Assembly: GCF_000526235.1 (NCBI RefSeq)
Contig: NZ_JAFR01000010.1
Span: 1-64,000 of the forward strand
Direction of reading: 5' to 3'
From: Acholeplasma granularum ATCC 19168
Lineage (GTDB): Bacteria > Bacillota_I > Bacilli_A > Acholeplasmatales > Acholeplasmataceae
Length of the DNA stretch: 64,000 nt
Below the pieces are notes generated by a model, which was not told the DNA's origin, ran no database searches, and saw only the letters and a program-made list of their open reading frames with translations. Made by a program: the position numbers and the translations under genes. Positions 1 to 8,393 of the stretch are shown here, in pieces; the stretch's first letter is position 1; every line of letters starts with the position of its first letter.

Positions 1-1413
1 TGAATCAGTAGTAGGTTCAGCAACAAAACTAATTGTTGGTGCAAATTTCTTACCAACATAACCATCAAAGAATGTGGTATCTGTCATGATACGTGCGCCC
101 CAGTTTTCTGATTGTTCATAAACAGATATTTTAACAATTGTTTCAAAATCAGCATTCAGTGTAATAACACCTTTAATAGTTCCTATAAATCCTGTGGTTT
201 CAAATAAGAAACTTACATTTTGATTGGTTTTATTTGTATATAAAGTTAAACTGTTTTTAACCTCAATATCAAATGTAGATTCTAATAATGATTGGTAGTT
301 ATCTTCATTAGAGACGACACCATTATTAGTTAATAATTGTTGTTTCCAAACCATGTTTGGATCAATACCCAATTCGAAAGTACTATAATATAATGTTCTT
401 GCTTCATTTAATCCTTTAGTAAATTCTCTTAATGTAGTAGTAGCGGAGCTAAATCCATCCAATATAGAAGCACTTGGTTCAAATTCTGGATCAAACTTTA
501 ATCCTTTGAATTTTTCTAGTTGTTCTGGATCTGTTTGGATGATTGAACCATTACCCTCTGTTTGACTAATAATATTTATACCGATAATGACCTCAAAATT
601 ACTATCTAGTGTCATGACAGCATTAATTGGCCCCATATGACCACTAGTTGTAAACAAGAAACTTACATTATTAGTCGTATTATGCTGATAAAGAGTAAGC
701 GCACCAGATGTTTGAACATTAAATGAAGATTCAAATACAGTTTCAAATGTTTCATCACTAAATGTTGTTTGATTATGATTTAGTATATATTTTTTCCAAA
801 CTGTATCAAGGTCAATATCACTAAATAAGGAAGCATATAATTTGTATTCAGAACTTAATATACCAACAAATGCATTGGATGTACCAGTAGCTGCTGTAAT
901 TGCATCAACGGCATAATCTGTATCTGAGTTTTCAGTGTTTTTTAATTGTATACCTTTTTCAATATCAAACTTTTTACCTTTATATTTATTCAAATAATCT
1001 ATTTCTTTAACAATCCCGCCAAGTCCTGGGGTTTCTGCTTGCTTTGTAACTGTAATTTGAACAATTGTTTGAAAGTCAGGTTCTAAGGTGATGACACCTT
1101 CAATGATATCCCATAGTCCTCGGCCAAAGAATCTATAGCTCATCACTCCTGTTTCTTTATTTACATATAAATATCTTACCTTTTCAGAATTTAATTCAGT
1201 TGCTTGTCTTACCTCAAATGTCTCATCAAAAACTTGAGCAAAATTAGCATCATTAAATTCAGCTTCATGATGTGATAAAGCTGCTGTTTTCCAAGCATAT
1301 TCAGCATTAATTGCAATACGATCTTTAGTTATTGCATCTGCACCCATTAAAATTCCTGTTGAAACTAACCCTAAGATAAGTACAAATGATAGCATTGATA
1401 AATATTTTTTCAT
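1..1413 (-). CDS. Multi-domain FMN-binding protein (RnfG/NqrC-like), partial
   Basis: The reading frame starts at an ATG that overlaps the stop of the upstream RnfD-like gene (ATGA) and runs off the window start, so at least 471 residues are present without a stop. It begins with one hydrophobic signal or anchor segment (about residues 5-25). At least two, probably three, FMN_bind units follow. The first has DAITAATGTS and the second DGFSSATTTL, both close to the flavin-attachment consensus SGATxTS, in which a Thr is covalently flavinylated by ApbE in this family. A third unit is cut by the window edge. A gaggag ribosome site precedes the start. Likely an extracytoplasmic electron carrier working with the RnfD-like partner; no ApbE gene is visible here. 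Confidence 0.8.
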   Translation of the reverse strand, partial: MKKYLSMLSFVLILGLVSTGILMGADAITKDRIAINAEYAWKTAALSHHEAEFNDANFAQVFDETFEVRQATELNSEKVRYLYVNKETGVMSYRFFGRGLWDIIEGVITLEPDFQTIVQITVTKQAETPGLGGIVKEIDYLNKYKGKKFDIEKGIQLKNTENSDTDYAVDAITAATGTSNAFVGILSSEYKLYASLFSDIDLDTVWKKYILNHNQTTFSDETFETVFESSFNVQTSGALTLYQHNTTNNVSFLFTTSGHMGPINAVMTLDSNFEVIIGINIISQTEGNGSIIQTDPEQLEKFKGLKFDPEFEPSASILDGFSSATTTLREFTKGLNEARTLYYSTFELGIDPNMVWKQQLLTNNGVVSNEDNYQSLLESTFDIEVKNSLTLYTNKTNQNVSFLFETTGFIGTIKGVITLNADFETIVKISVYEQSENWGARIMTDTTFFDGYVGKKFAPTISFVAEPTTDS

Positions 1414-2357
1414 ATGTTTAACTCCTCTAGTGCAGGAATTTCTTTAACTTTAGGAATGGTCCAAACATCAATTAATCCAACAACCGCATTCATAAATGTA
1501 ACAGAATAAATGATTCCTTCAGTATTTGGAGCAAGTTTATTAAATACCCAAACATTTTGAATCATCCAAGTAACAATACCTAACATAAGACCATAAATAA
1601 TTTTACCCTTAGTATATAATGGTGCAGTTTGAGGGTCTGTTGCAACAAATAATGCAGCAAATAATAAGTGTCCCATTAATAAAGAATAAACTGCATAAGT
1701 AAACGGATTAATTCCTGTTTTAGTAAATCCATTAATCAGTGATAAAACAAAATATGCACCTAAAAAAGTTGTAGGAATTTTCCAGTCAGATATTTTAAAT
1801 ACCATTAATAATGTTCCGAGTATTAAAATCCCTAATTTAAATGTTGTACCTAATGCTCCAGGATAATTTCCCATAAGTAGTGCCCAATAAGAATAAGTAT
1901 TCAATACGCTTGTTGGATTAGTTTTAAATTGTGTTGCCGGGGTTACTGGGGCAATCACATTTAATACTGGGTTTAAAAAATTATTCACTTGAACAGGGAA
2001 TGCTAAAGCAATAAAAATTAATCCAACCATTGCAGGATTAAATACATTTTTATCTTGGCCTCCCCATAGTGATTTTGCAAAAAATACTCCAAATGCTGTA
2101 GCTATTGAAACCATCCAAACTTCACTAATGATTGTTGGAGTTGTTAGTAAAGTAATTACAAGCGGTGTAATCCAAAAACTTGTAAAGTCAAAGGTTTCCT
2201 TTCTAGCTTTACTACTGAGTATTTCTACAATAAAAGATGTAACTATGGCAACTGCACCTATTATGAAAACTGTTGCTCCAAAGATAAACGAAGCAGCAAT
2301 CAATAAGATGAAGAGTGCACTTGCAACAAATATTCTACTTTGTTGTGATTTATTCAT
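1410..2357 (-). CDS. RnfD/NqrB-family membrane flavoprotein subunit
   Basis: A 315-residue polytopic membrane protein of the NQR2/RnfD/RnfE family. The hallmark GGQDKNVFNPAMVG block is at residues 99-112. VTPATQFK (138-145) lies where RnfD/NqrB proteins carry the covalently flavinylated Thr, which suggests T142, although the motif is divergent. The other Rnf or Nqr subunits are absent. Only the FMN-binding protein follows, translationally coupled by a 4-base overlap. This resembles reduced two-component flavin electron-transfer systems that move electrons across the membrane; the electron donor and acceptor cannot be told from sequence. Confidence 0.8.
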   Translation of the reverse strand: MNKSQQSRIFVASALFILLIAASFIFGATVFIIGAVAIVTSFIVEILSSKARKETFDFTSFWITPLVITLLTTPTIISEVWMVSIATAFGVFFAKSLWGGQDKNVFNPAMVGLIFIALAFPVQVNNFLNPVLNVIAPVTPATQFKTNPTSVLNTYSYWALLMGNYPGALGTTFKLGILILGTLLMVFKISDWKIPTTFLGAYFVLSLINGFTKTGINPFTYAVYSLLMGHLLFAALFVATDPQTAPLYTKGKIIYGLMLGIVTWMIQNVWVFNKLAPNTEGIIYSVTFMNAVVGLIDVWTIPKVKEIPALEELNI

Positions 2358-2391
2358 TTTTATTTCCTCTCAAGTATTATTGGTTATATTT

Positions 2392-2421
2392 TAACATGTT
2401 ATAGATACTTTTATAAAGTAT
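2392..2421. promoter_or_regulatory. Two small dyads upstream of the RnfD-like gene
   Basis: The divergent gap holds a palindrome TAACATGTTA (2392-2401) and, directly beside it, a perfect dyad ATACTTT-TAT-AAAGTAT (2405-2421). Both lie 35-65 bases upstream of the minus-strand RnfD-like start, where a promoter would be expected. An operator role is inference. Confidence 0.3.
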
Positions 2422-2515
2422 TTGCGTAACTTTATTGTTAAATTTAGTAGAATAACTAACTATATTAAACATACAATATTAAATGAGTCATTAAAATCAT
2501 AATAACGGCATTAAC

Positions 2516-2545
2516 TAGACAAAAATAGCATAAAAATGTTACAAT
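2516..2545 (+). promoter_or_regulatory. Promoter of the DtxR-family gene
   Basis: TAGACA (2516-2521) and TACAAT (2540-2545) with an 18-base spacer, about 27 bases before the TTG start. It fits a sigma-A promoter. Confidence 0.45.
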
Positions 2546-2572
2546 AATATAAGTAAAGGACGGTGATCTAAG

Positions 2573-3229
2573 TTGCACAGAGCAGAAGAAGACTATTTGA
2601 AACTAATCTATGAGTTACAAGTCGAATCAGGTAAACAACTGATTAAAAACAATGAAATAAAAGATGCTTTCGGTTTTACAGACCAAAGTGTTAACGATAT
2701 GATCAAACGTCTACATGAACAAAAATTAGTTAACTTTAAACCATACAAAGGTGTATCTTTAACAAAAAAAGGTATATCTGTTGCGTATAAACTTGTTAGA
2801 GCACATAGAATATGGGAAGTGTTTTTAACTAAAAAATTAAACTACCCATGGCACAAAGTACACGAAGAAGCAGAAAATTTAGAACATGCTTCGAGTGAGG
2901 CGATGGTAGAGGCAATGTATCAATATTTAGGACAACCAGAAAGATGTAGTCATGGTAATCCGATACCTAATATTGATGGGGTTGTTAGACCAATTAATGA
3001 TGAGGCTATGACTCACTTTAAAGTTGGTCAAATATTTTTAGTTGAACGCGCCTCGGATGATCCTAAACTATTAGAGTTATTGAATAAATATCAAATAAAT
3101 TTAGGTTCCAAATTAAAGATAATTGAAAAAGATAACCATAATGAGTTTATTAAAGTTAACGTTTTAGACAAAGATTTATTATTAACATTTAGTTCTGCTA
3201 AAAAGATATTTGGCCGGAGCATCAAGTAA
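2573..3229 (+). CDS. DtxR/MntR-family metal-dependent transcriptional regulator
   Basis: A 218-residue protein that appears to start at TTG after a weak purine-rich site. The N-terminal winged helix-turn-helix is followed by the metal-binding dimerisation region, with HKVHEEAENLEH and the PERCSHGNPIP block that carries metal ligands in DtxR, IdeR and MntR. The C-terminal 65 residues resemble the FeoA/SH3-like domain of longer members, so the architecture is nearer DtxR/IdeR than short MntR. It probably senses iron or manganese and represses uptake genes. The adjacent genes are magnesium channels, separated by a terminator, so a regulatory link is not shown. Confidence 0.85.
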   Translation: MHRAEEDYLKLIYELQVESGKQLIKNNEIKDAFGFTDQSVNDMIKRLHEQKLVNFKPYKGVSLTKKGISVAYKLVRAHRIWEVFLTKKLNYPWHKVHEEAENLEHASSEAMVEAMYQYLGQPERCSHGNPIPNIDGVVRPINDEAMTHFKVGQIFLVERASDDPKLLELLNKYQINLGSKLKIIEKDNHNEFIKVNVLDKDLLLTFSSAKKIFGRSIK

Positions 3230-3250
3230 TTTTTTACTTGATGTTTTTTA
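3220..3250 (+). terminator. Rho-independent terminator overlapping the regulator's stop codon
   Basis: CATCAAGTAA (3220-3229) pairs with TTACTTGATG (3234-3243), followed by a T run. The TAA stop codon is part of the stem. The next gene starts only about 18 bases downstream, so it may attenuate rather than fully end transcription. Confidence 0.75.
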
Positions 3251-3267
3251 TTATAAGGAGGGATTCT

Positions 3268-4596
3268 ATGAAAATCAAAGAAATATTAAATCAAAACTTA
3301 AGCGATAAAGAACTGCTTGAAATATTAAAAGATATGCATGCTTTTGATATTGCTCAAAGTTTTTCTTTATTAGAAGAAGATGATATTAATCGAATTAAAA
3401 ATTTATTACCACCTGAGTTATTAGCAGATGTATATTCATATTTAAATCCAGAGGATGCTGCTGAAATTCTTCAAACTCAAACATTGGATGAACAAATAGA
3501 AGTTATCTCAAACTTAGAGCCAGATGATGCTGCAGATATTATTAATGAATTTGAAGAAGAAGAAAAAGAAGAGTTGATGGATGCATTAAAAGATGAAGAT
3601 ATTCTTTCTTTAATGCAATATGAAGAAGAAACAGCAGGATCATATATGACCAATGATATTTTGTTTGTTAATCAAATTGAAAGTGTTAAAGAAGCAACTA
3701 AAAAACTTATTAAAAAAGCCAATGAACTAAAAAGTATTAAAACAGTATTTGTTGTAGATAAGGAAGAATCATATATAGGTCAAATCAGTCTACAAAGCCT
3801 TTTAAGAGCAAAAGAACCTTTAACAGTTAATGATCTTTATGAAACAGAACCAGTTTTAAATGAGCATGATGATGTTGATACAATTATTAAGCATATAAAA
3901 CATTATGGTGCATATGATATCCCAATTGTTAGTGAAAAAAATAAACTATTAGGTGCAATTACAACCGATGATATTTTAGATATTTACCGTGATGAAACAG
4001 TTGAAGATATTGAAAAATTAAATATATTACCAGATACCGATTTAGATCAAAATGTATTTATTAGTTCATTTAAAAGACTGCCTTGGTTACTAATTTTAAT
4101 GCTTTTAAGTATACCACTTGCTTTTATTACTTCAAATTATGAAGAAATTTTAACAAGTATCGTTATCTTAGCATTTTTTCAACCTTTAATGTTAGATTCA
4201 GGTGGAGATGTTGCATCTCAGACTTTAGCTGTAACACTTGTAGGATTAACATCAAAAGAAGGTGTTGATATTAAAGATGGAATAAAAGAAATTATATCAG
4301 GTACGATTTCAGGACTTGTAATGGGTATTTTAGCATTTATAGCAACTCTTGGATTAAGCCAATTTATGCAAGTAGATTCTCCTCTATTAGTTGCACTTGT
4401 CGTTGGAATATCTTTATGGCTCACAGTTATAAGTGCACCAATATTAGGCTTTTTCATACCTAATTTACTTCATAAATTAAATTTTGATCCAGCTGTTGCA
4501 TCAGGTCCTTTCATTACAACACTGATAGATATTATTAGTATTGTTATATATTTTGGTCTAGCTACACTTTTATTAGGAGGAAGTATAAATGTTTAA
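3268..4596 (+). CDS. mgtE: Magnesium transporter MgtE, first of a tandem pair
   Basis: The start is placed at 3268 because AAGGAGGG lies just before it; an upstream in-frame ATG would begin inside the terminator. The 442-residue protein has the MgtE order: an N-terminal superhelical domain rich in acidic DAADIINEFEEEEKEE-type repeats, a CBS pair (about 125-250), then five membrane helices. The family motif GGNAGSQ reads GGDVASQ here. The pore aspartate position in the last helix is kept (TTLIDIISIV). MgtE is a Mg2+ channel gated by cytosolic Mg2+ through the N and CBS domains. The 3' end overlaps the next mgtE by 8 bases. Confidence 0.9.
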   Translation: MKIKEILNQNLSDKELLEILKDMHAFDIAQSFSLLEEDDINRIKNLLPPELLADVYSYLNPEDAAEILQTQTLDEQIEVISNLEPDDAADIINEFEEEEKEELMDALKDEDILSLMQYEEETAGSYMTNDILFVNQIESVKEATKKLIKKANELKSIKTVFVVDKEESYIGQISLQSLLRAKEPLTVNDLYETEPVLNEHDDVDTIIKHIKHYGAYDIPIVSEKNKLLGAITTDDILDIYRDETVEDIEKLNILPDTDLDQNVFISSFKRLPWLLILMLLSIPLAFITSNYEEILTSIVILAFFQPLMLDSGGDVASQTLAVTLVGLTSKEGVDIKDGIKEIISGTISGLVMGILAFIATLGLSQFMQVDSPLLVALVVGISLWLTVISAPILGFFIPNLLHKLNFDPAVASGPFITTLIDIISIVIYFGLATLLLGGSINV

Positions 4597-5911
4597 TATA
4601 GATTTTAATTTATCACCTAATAAACTGAAACTAGAATTATTAAAACTTCATGAATCAGATATAGCGGATTTATTTGAAGAAAATAAAATCTATAGGGAAA
4701 AAATATATTTGGTATTAGGCGTTAAAAGTTTTAAAAATGTGTTTGTCTTATTAAGTGAAGACGTACAAGTTGAGTTTTTTGATTCACTGAATACAGATCA
4801 AAAAAGATCATTACTTAAGTTTTTAGATACAGATGATATTAAAACTTTAATTGACTTATATGATAGAAAAAATCAATTAAATATCATATTATTACTTCAA
4901 GAAAAAACTAAAAATGAAATCACAAAACTTCTTAGTTATGAAGTTGGATCTTCAGGCTCTTTATCATCTCCTCACTTCATTAGTTTAGACATCAATACGA
5001 ATATAAAAGATGCTACAAAGTATGTCATAACAGAAAGTAAAGAAAAAGATCAAATTGATGTTATCTTTTTCTATAATGAATCAAAGGTATTTGTTGGTGC
5101 ATTAACACTTCAAGAATTAATTATTGCACGTGCAAATCAAAAAATAAGTAACTTAATTAATGAAAATTATCCATTTGTTTATGATAATGAACCTGTTACA
5201 GAAGCAATTAAAAAAATTAGAGACTATGATATTGAAGCAATTCCAGTACTTGATTTAGAAGGTCAAATTGTTGGTATTATACCTTTAGAAGATGCTTTAA
5301 TCTTAATGGATGAAATGCATATTGAAACGATTGGACAATTATATAAAGTTCATGATTTAAAACAAACCGATTCACCACTTAAAAGATCATATGTACGTTT
5401 ACCTTGGTTATTAATAAGTGCTGCATTAAATTTAGTTATCGTATCATTTCTATCTATTTTTCAAGGTACATTAGAATCGAATATAGCACTTATATTATTT
5501 CAGCCAATGATACTTGCTATGGCAGGAAATATTGGTACTCAAAGTATTTCAGTAACTATTTTAAGATTTCAAAAAGAAGCAAATATCCACAAGAACCATA
5601 TATTAAAAGAAATAGGTATTGGATTAATTAACGGCTTATTATCTGGTATATTAGGTATATTAATTGTCTATGTTTTCTTATACTTACTACCAAATAATTA
5701 TGTAGATATGCATTTGGTGGCACTAACTGTTGGTTTATCACTGTTTTTAGCGATGTTTGTATCATCACTTTGTGGTGTATTTATACCAGTTATCTTAAGA
5801 AGGTTTGGTTTTGATGAAAAAGCAGCAAGTGGTCCATTAATTACAACAATTAACGATTTTTTTGCATTAGGTATTTATTTTTTAATCGCAACCCTCATTC
5901 TTCTAGTTTAA
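4589..5911 (+). CDS. mgtE: Magnesium transporter MgtE, second of a tandem pair
   Basis: A 440-residue paralogue of the preceding gene, sharing an 8-base overlap, so the two are almost certainly co-translated. Domain order is the same: N domain, CBS pair (about 130-250) and a transmembrane domain from about residue 275. Its pore-region motif reads AGNIGTQS and the last helix keeps the Asp (ITTINDFFAL). The two copies differ at different conserved positions, which suggests specialisation or a heterodimer, since MgtE works as a dimer; that is inference. Confidence 0.85.
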   Translation: MFNIDFNLSPNKLKLELLKLHESDIADLFEENKIYREKIYLVLGVKSFKNVFVLLSEDVQVEFFDSLNTDQKRSLLKFLDTDDIKTLIDLYDRKNQLNIILLLQEKTKNEITKLLSYEVGSSGSLSSPHFISLDINTNIKDATKYVITESKEKDQIDVIFFYNESKVFVGALTLQELIIARANQKISNLINENYPFVYDNEPVTEAIKKIRDYDIEAIPVLDLEGQIVGIIPLEDALILMDEMHIETIGQLYKVHDLKQTDSPLKRSYVRLPWLLISAALNLVIVSFLSIFQGTLESNIALILFQPMILAMAGNIGTQSISVTILRFQKEANIHKNHILKEIGIGLINGLLSGILGILIVYVFLYLLPNNYVDMHLVALTVGLSLFLAMFVSSLCGVFIPVILRRFGFDEKAASGPLITTINDFFALGIYFLIATLILLV

Positions 5912-5987
5912 AATGGTTTAAAATAAAAAAAGACATATAAATATGTTAAAATGGCATATAGAAAATAAATGTAAGAGGTGTAATCAA

Positions 5988-6890
5988 ATGAGAATCCATT
6001 TAGTAGGATTAGGTAAAATGGGTGCTAATTTAGCACTGAATTTAAAAGAAAATAATCATGAAGTAATCGGTTTTGATTTAAACGATGAAGCACGTGCAAA
6101 ATTAAATAAAGCAGGCATAGAAACACATGATGAACTAAATACCTTCTTAAAAAGACGTGATAATCAAAGATTAATTGTATGGTTATTAATTCCTAATAAT
6201 TTAGTTGATCAAGTAATTGATCAGATCATTCCATATTTAAATGAAAAAGATATTATTGTTGATGGTGGAAATTCAAATTATAAATTATCAATGTCAAGAT
6301 ATGAAAGATTAAAAGAATTAGATATTGAATTTATCGATGTCGGTACATCTGGTGGTACAGAAGGTGCTAGACATGGTGCATGCTTAATGATTGGTGGAAC
6401 AAAAGAAGCATTTGATTATTTAGAACCTGTATATAAAGATATATCAATGGAAGATGGATATGGATTTATGGGTTCACCAGGTAGTGGACATTTTGTAAAA
6501 ATGGTTCACAATGGTATTGAATATGGCATGATGCAAGCTATTGGTGAAGGCTTTGAACTCATTGAATCATCACCTTTTGAAGTAGATTATCACTTACTTA
6601 CTAAAGTATGGAATAGTGGTTCAATTATTGAATCAGCACTTGTAGGTTATATTGGTTCTGCATTTAGTAAAGATGCTAAATTAGAACAAATAGAAGGTCG
6701 TATTGATGATAGTGGTGAAGGTAAATGGATGGTAGAAGAAGCGCTTGATTTTGGGGTTGCTATACCGGTTATTGCTCAAAGTTTATTTACACGTTATAAA
6801 TCAAGAGATAATGTAAAATTTAGTGAGAAAGTGGTTGCTGCTATGCGTAATGAATTTGGTGGGCATGCAGTATATAAAAAGAAAAAATGA
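5988..6890 (+). CDS. gnd: 6-phosphogluconate dehydrogenase, decarboxylating (short NAD-type)
   Basis: Oxidises 6-phosphogluconate to ribulose 5-phosphate and CO2. The ATG at 5988 is chosen because GLGKMG, the dinucleotide-binding motif, then falls at residues 6-11; an in-frame ATG 45 bases upstream would add an unconserved leader. DGGNSNYKLS, GTSGGTEGARHG and HFVKMVHNGIEYGMMQ are the substrate and catalytic blocks. At 300 residues it matches the short GndA/YqeC-type enzymes rather than the 470-residue form. It overlaps zwf by ATGA, so both oxidative pentose phosphate enzymes are coupled. No 6-phosphogluconolactonase gene is seen. Confidence 0.92.
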   Translation: MRIHLVGLGKMGANLALNLKENNHEVIGFDLNDEARAKLNKAGIETHDELNTFLKRRDNQRLIVWLLIPNNLVDQVIDQIIPYLNEKDIIVDGGNSNYKLSMSRYERLKELDIEFIDVGTSGGTEGARHGACLMIGGTKEAFDYLEPVYKDISMEDGYGFMGSPGSGHFVKMVHNGIEYGMMQAIGEGFELIESSPFEVDYHLLTKVWNSGSIIESALVGYIGSAFSKDAKLEQIEGRIDDSGEGKWMVEEALDFGVAIPVIAQSLFTRYKSRDNVKFSEKVVAAMRNEFGGHAVYKKKK

Positions 6891-8230
6891 AAAAGGATCT
6901 AATAATTACAATATTTGGTTCAACAGGAGATTTAACTGCTAGAAAACTACTTCCAGCAATTACAGCACTATATGAATCTAAAAATATTACTAACAATGTT
7001 CAGATCATAGCGTTAGGAAGAAGAGATTTTACAACGGAAGAATATCTAACGTATATTCAAAAACTAACCAAAAAGCCACTTAAACTTAATGTATTAAGAA
7101 ATATATTAACATATTATAAAATACAAATTACAGAATTAGATGATTATATTAATTTTCAAAAATATATATCTAACCTTACAAATCCTCAAACAAAGCAAAT
7201 ATATTACATGGCTATTGGACCTGAAATTTTAAAAAATGTAGCTAAAAACGTATCTCAATCTAAATTAATTGAACACCAAAACCCTAATCATGTTTTAGTA
7301 TTTGAAAAACCATTTGGCCACGACTTAGAATCTGCAATGAAAGTTAATGAAATGTTATGGTCATATTTTGATGAACAACAAATATTTAGAATTGATCATT
7401 ATCTAGGAAAAGAAATGATTCAAAACCTTATGACAGTCAGATTTGCCAACCGTATATTTGAAGATACTTGGGATTCAAAATCAATTTCAAAAGTAAAAAT
7501 CCATGTTAAAGAACAAGAAGGTATTTTAACAAGAGCAGGATACTATGACACATCAGGTGCCTTAAAAGATATGGTACAGTCACATCTACTTCAAATACTA
7601 TCATTGGTTGCAATGGATGCACCTAAAAAATATCATTCTGAATACATAAAGGATGAAAAAGTAAAGGTATTAAGAAGTTTAACGCTTGATACAGATTGTG
7701 CAATATTTGGTCAATATAAAGGATATCTTGATGAAGAAAACATTCCTTTAGATTCTAAAACTGAAACATTTGTATATTTTAGAGTATTTGTTAATACACC
7801 AAGATTTAGAGGTGTGCCATTTGAAATATTAACAGGTAAAAAATTAGATAAAAAAGAATCTTATATTGAAATTGAATATTACCCAACAGATGAACAGTCA
7901 AAATGGCAATTAGATACCGTACCAAACAAATTAAGAATTAATATTCAGCCAGATGATGGTGTAGAACTATCAATTAATTCTAAAAAACCTGGATTAAAAG
8001 AAAATTTAGAAGAAGTACATCTAAGTTTTAAAACAGCTGAATCAGTTGAAGGAAATATCCCTGAAGCTTATGAAAAATTAATTTTAGATATTGTTACAGG
8101 ACATCGCACACTATTTACAAGATGGGACGAAATAGATGCAAGTTGGCATTTCATTGATCAAGTAAAAAAAGCTTGTAAAAAATTTGTAGTCTATGAAAAT
8201 GAATCAGATATCTTAAGTCATATTAAATAA
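6887..8230 (+). CDS. zwf: Glucose-6-phosphate 1-dehydrogenase
   Basis: Catalyses the NADP-linked oxidation of glucose 6-phosphate, the entry step of the oxidative pentose phosphate pathway. The 447-residue protein opens with the nucleotide-binding GSTGDLTARK block and carries the active-site signature RIDHYLGKE (about residue 165). It is slightly shorter than the usual 480-500 residues. The start overlaps the gnd stop by four bases, and a terminator follows directly. Confidence 0.95.
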   Translation: MKKDLIITIFGSTGDLTARKLLPAITALYESKNITNNVQIIALGRRDFTTEEYLTYIQKLTKKPLKLNVLRNILTYYKIQITELDDYINFQKYISNLTNPQTKQIYYMAIGPEILKNVAKNVSQSKLIEHQNPNHVLVFEKPFGHDLESAMKVNEMLWSYFDEQQIFRIDHYLGKEMIQNLMTVRFANRIFEDTWDSKSISKVKIHVKEQEGILTRAGYYDTSGALKDMVQSHLLQILSLVAMDAPKKYHSEYIKDEKVKVLRSLTLDTDCAIFGQYKGYLDEENIPLDSKTETFVYFRVFVNTPRFRGVPFEILTGKKLDKKESYIEIEYYPTDEQSKWQLDTVPNKLRINIQPDDGVELSINSKKPGLKENLEEVHLSFKTAESVEGNIPEAYEKLILDIVTGHRTLFTRWDEIDASWHFIDQVKKACKKFVVYENESDILSHIK

Positions 8231-8238
8231 CCTATATA

Positions 8239-8273
8239 AAATACACCCTTAACTTAAAAGGTGTATTTTTTTA
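8239..8273 (+). terminator. Terminator after gnd-zwf
   Basis: AATACACC pairs with GGTGTATT around a short loop, followed by seven T residues. Confidence 0.8.
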
Positions 8274-8393
8274 ATATATTATAAATGTGTACGCTTTCAT
8301 ATGTTAAAACTTATAGTTTATGAATGAAAAAACATACAAATAGTTAAAATAATGCTATAATAAATTAGATAAAATAAAGGTTAGGAGTAAATA

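Noticed and set aside
2128-2394. Plus-strand open frame of 88 codons
   Set aside because: It lies antisense inside the clearly recognised RnfD-like gene.
3230-3267. Magnesium riboswitch before mgtE
   Set aside because: There are only 38 bases between the genes, mostly terminator; too short for an M-box.
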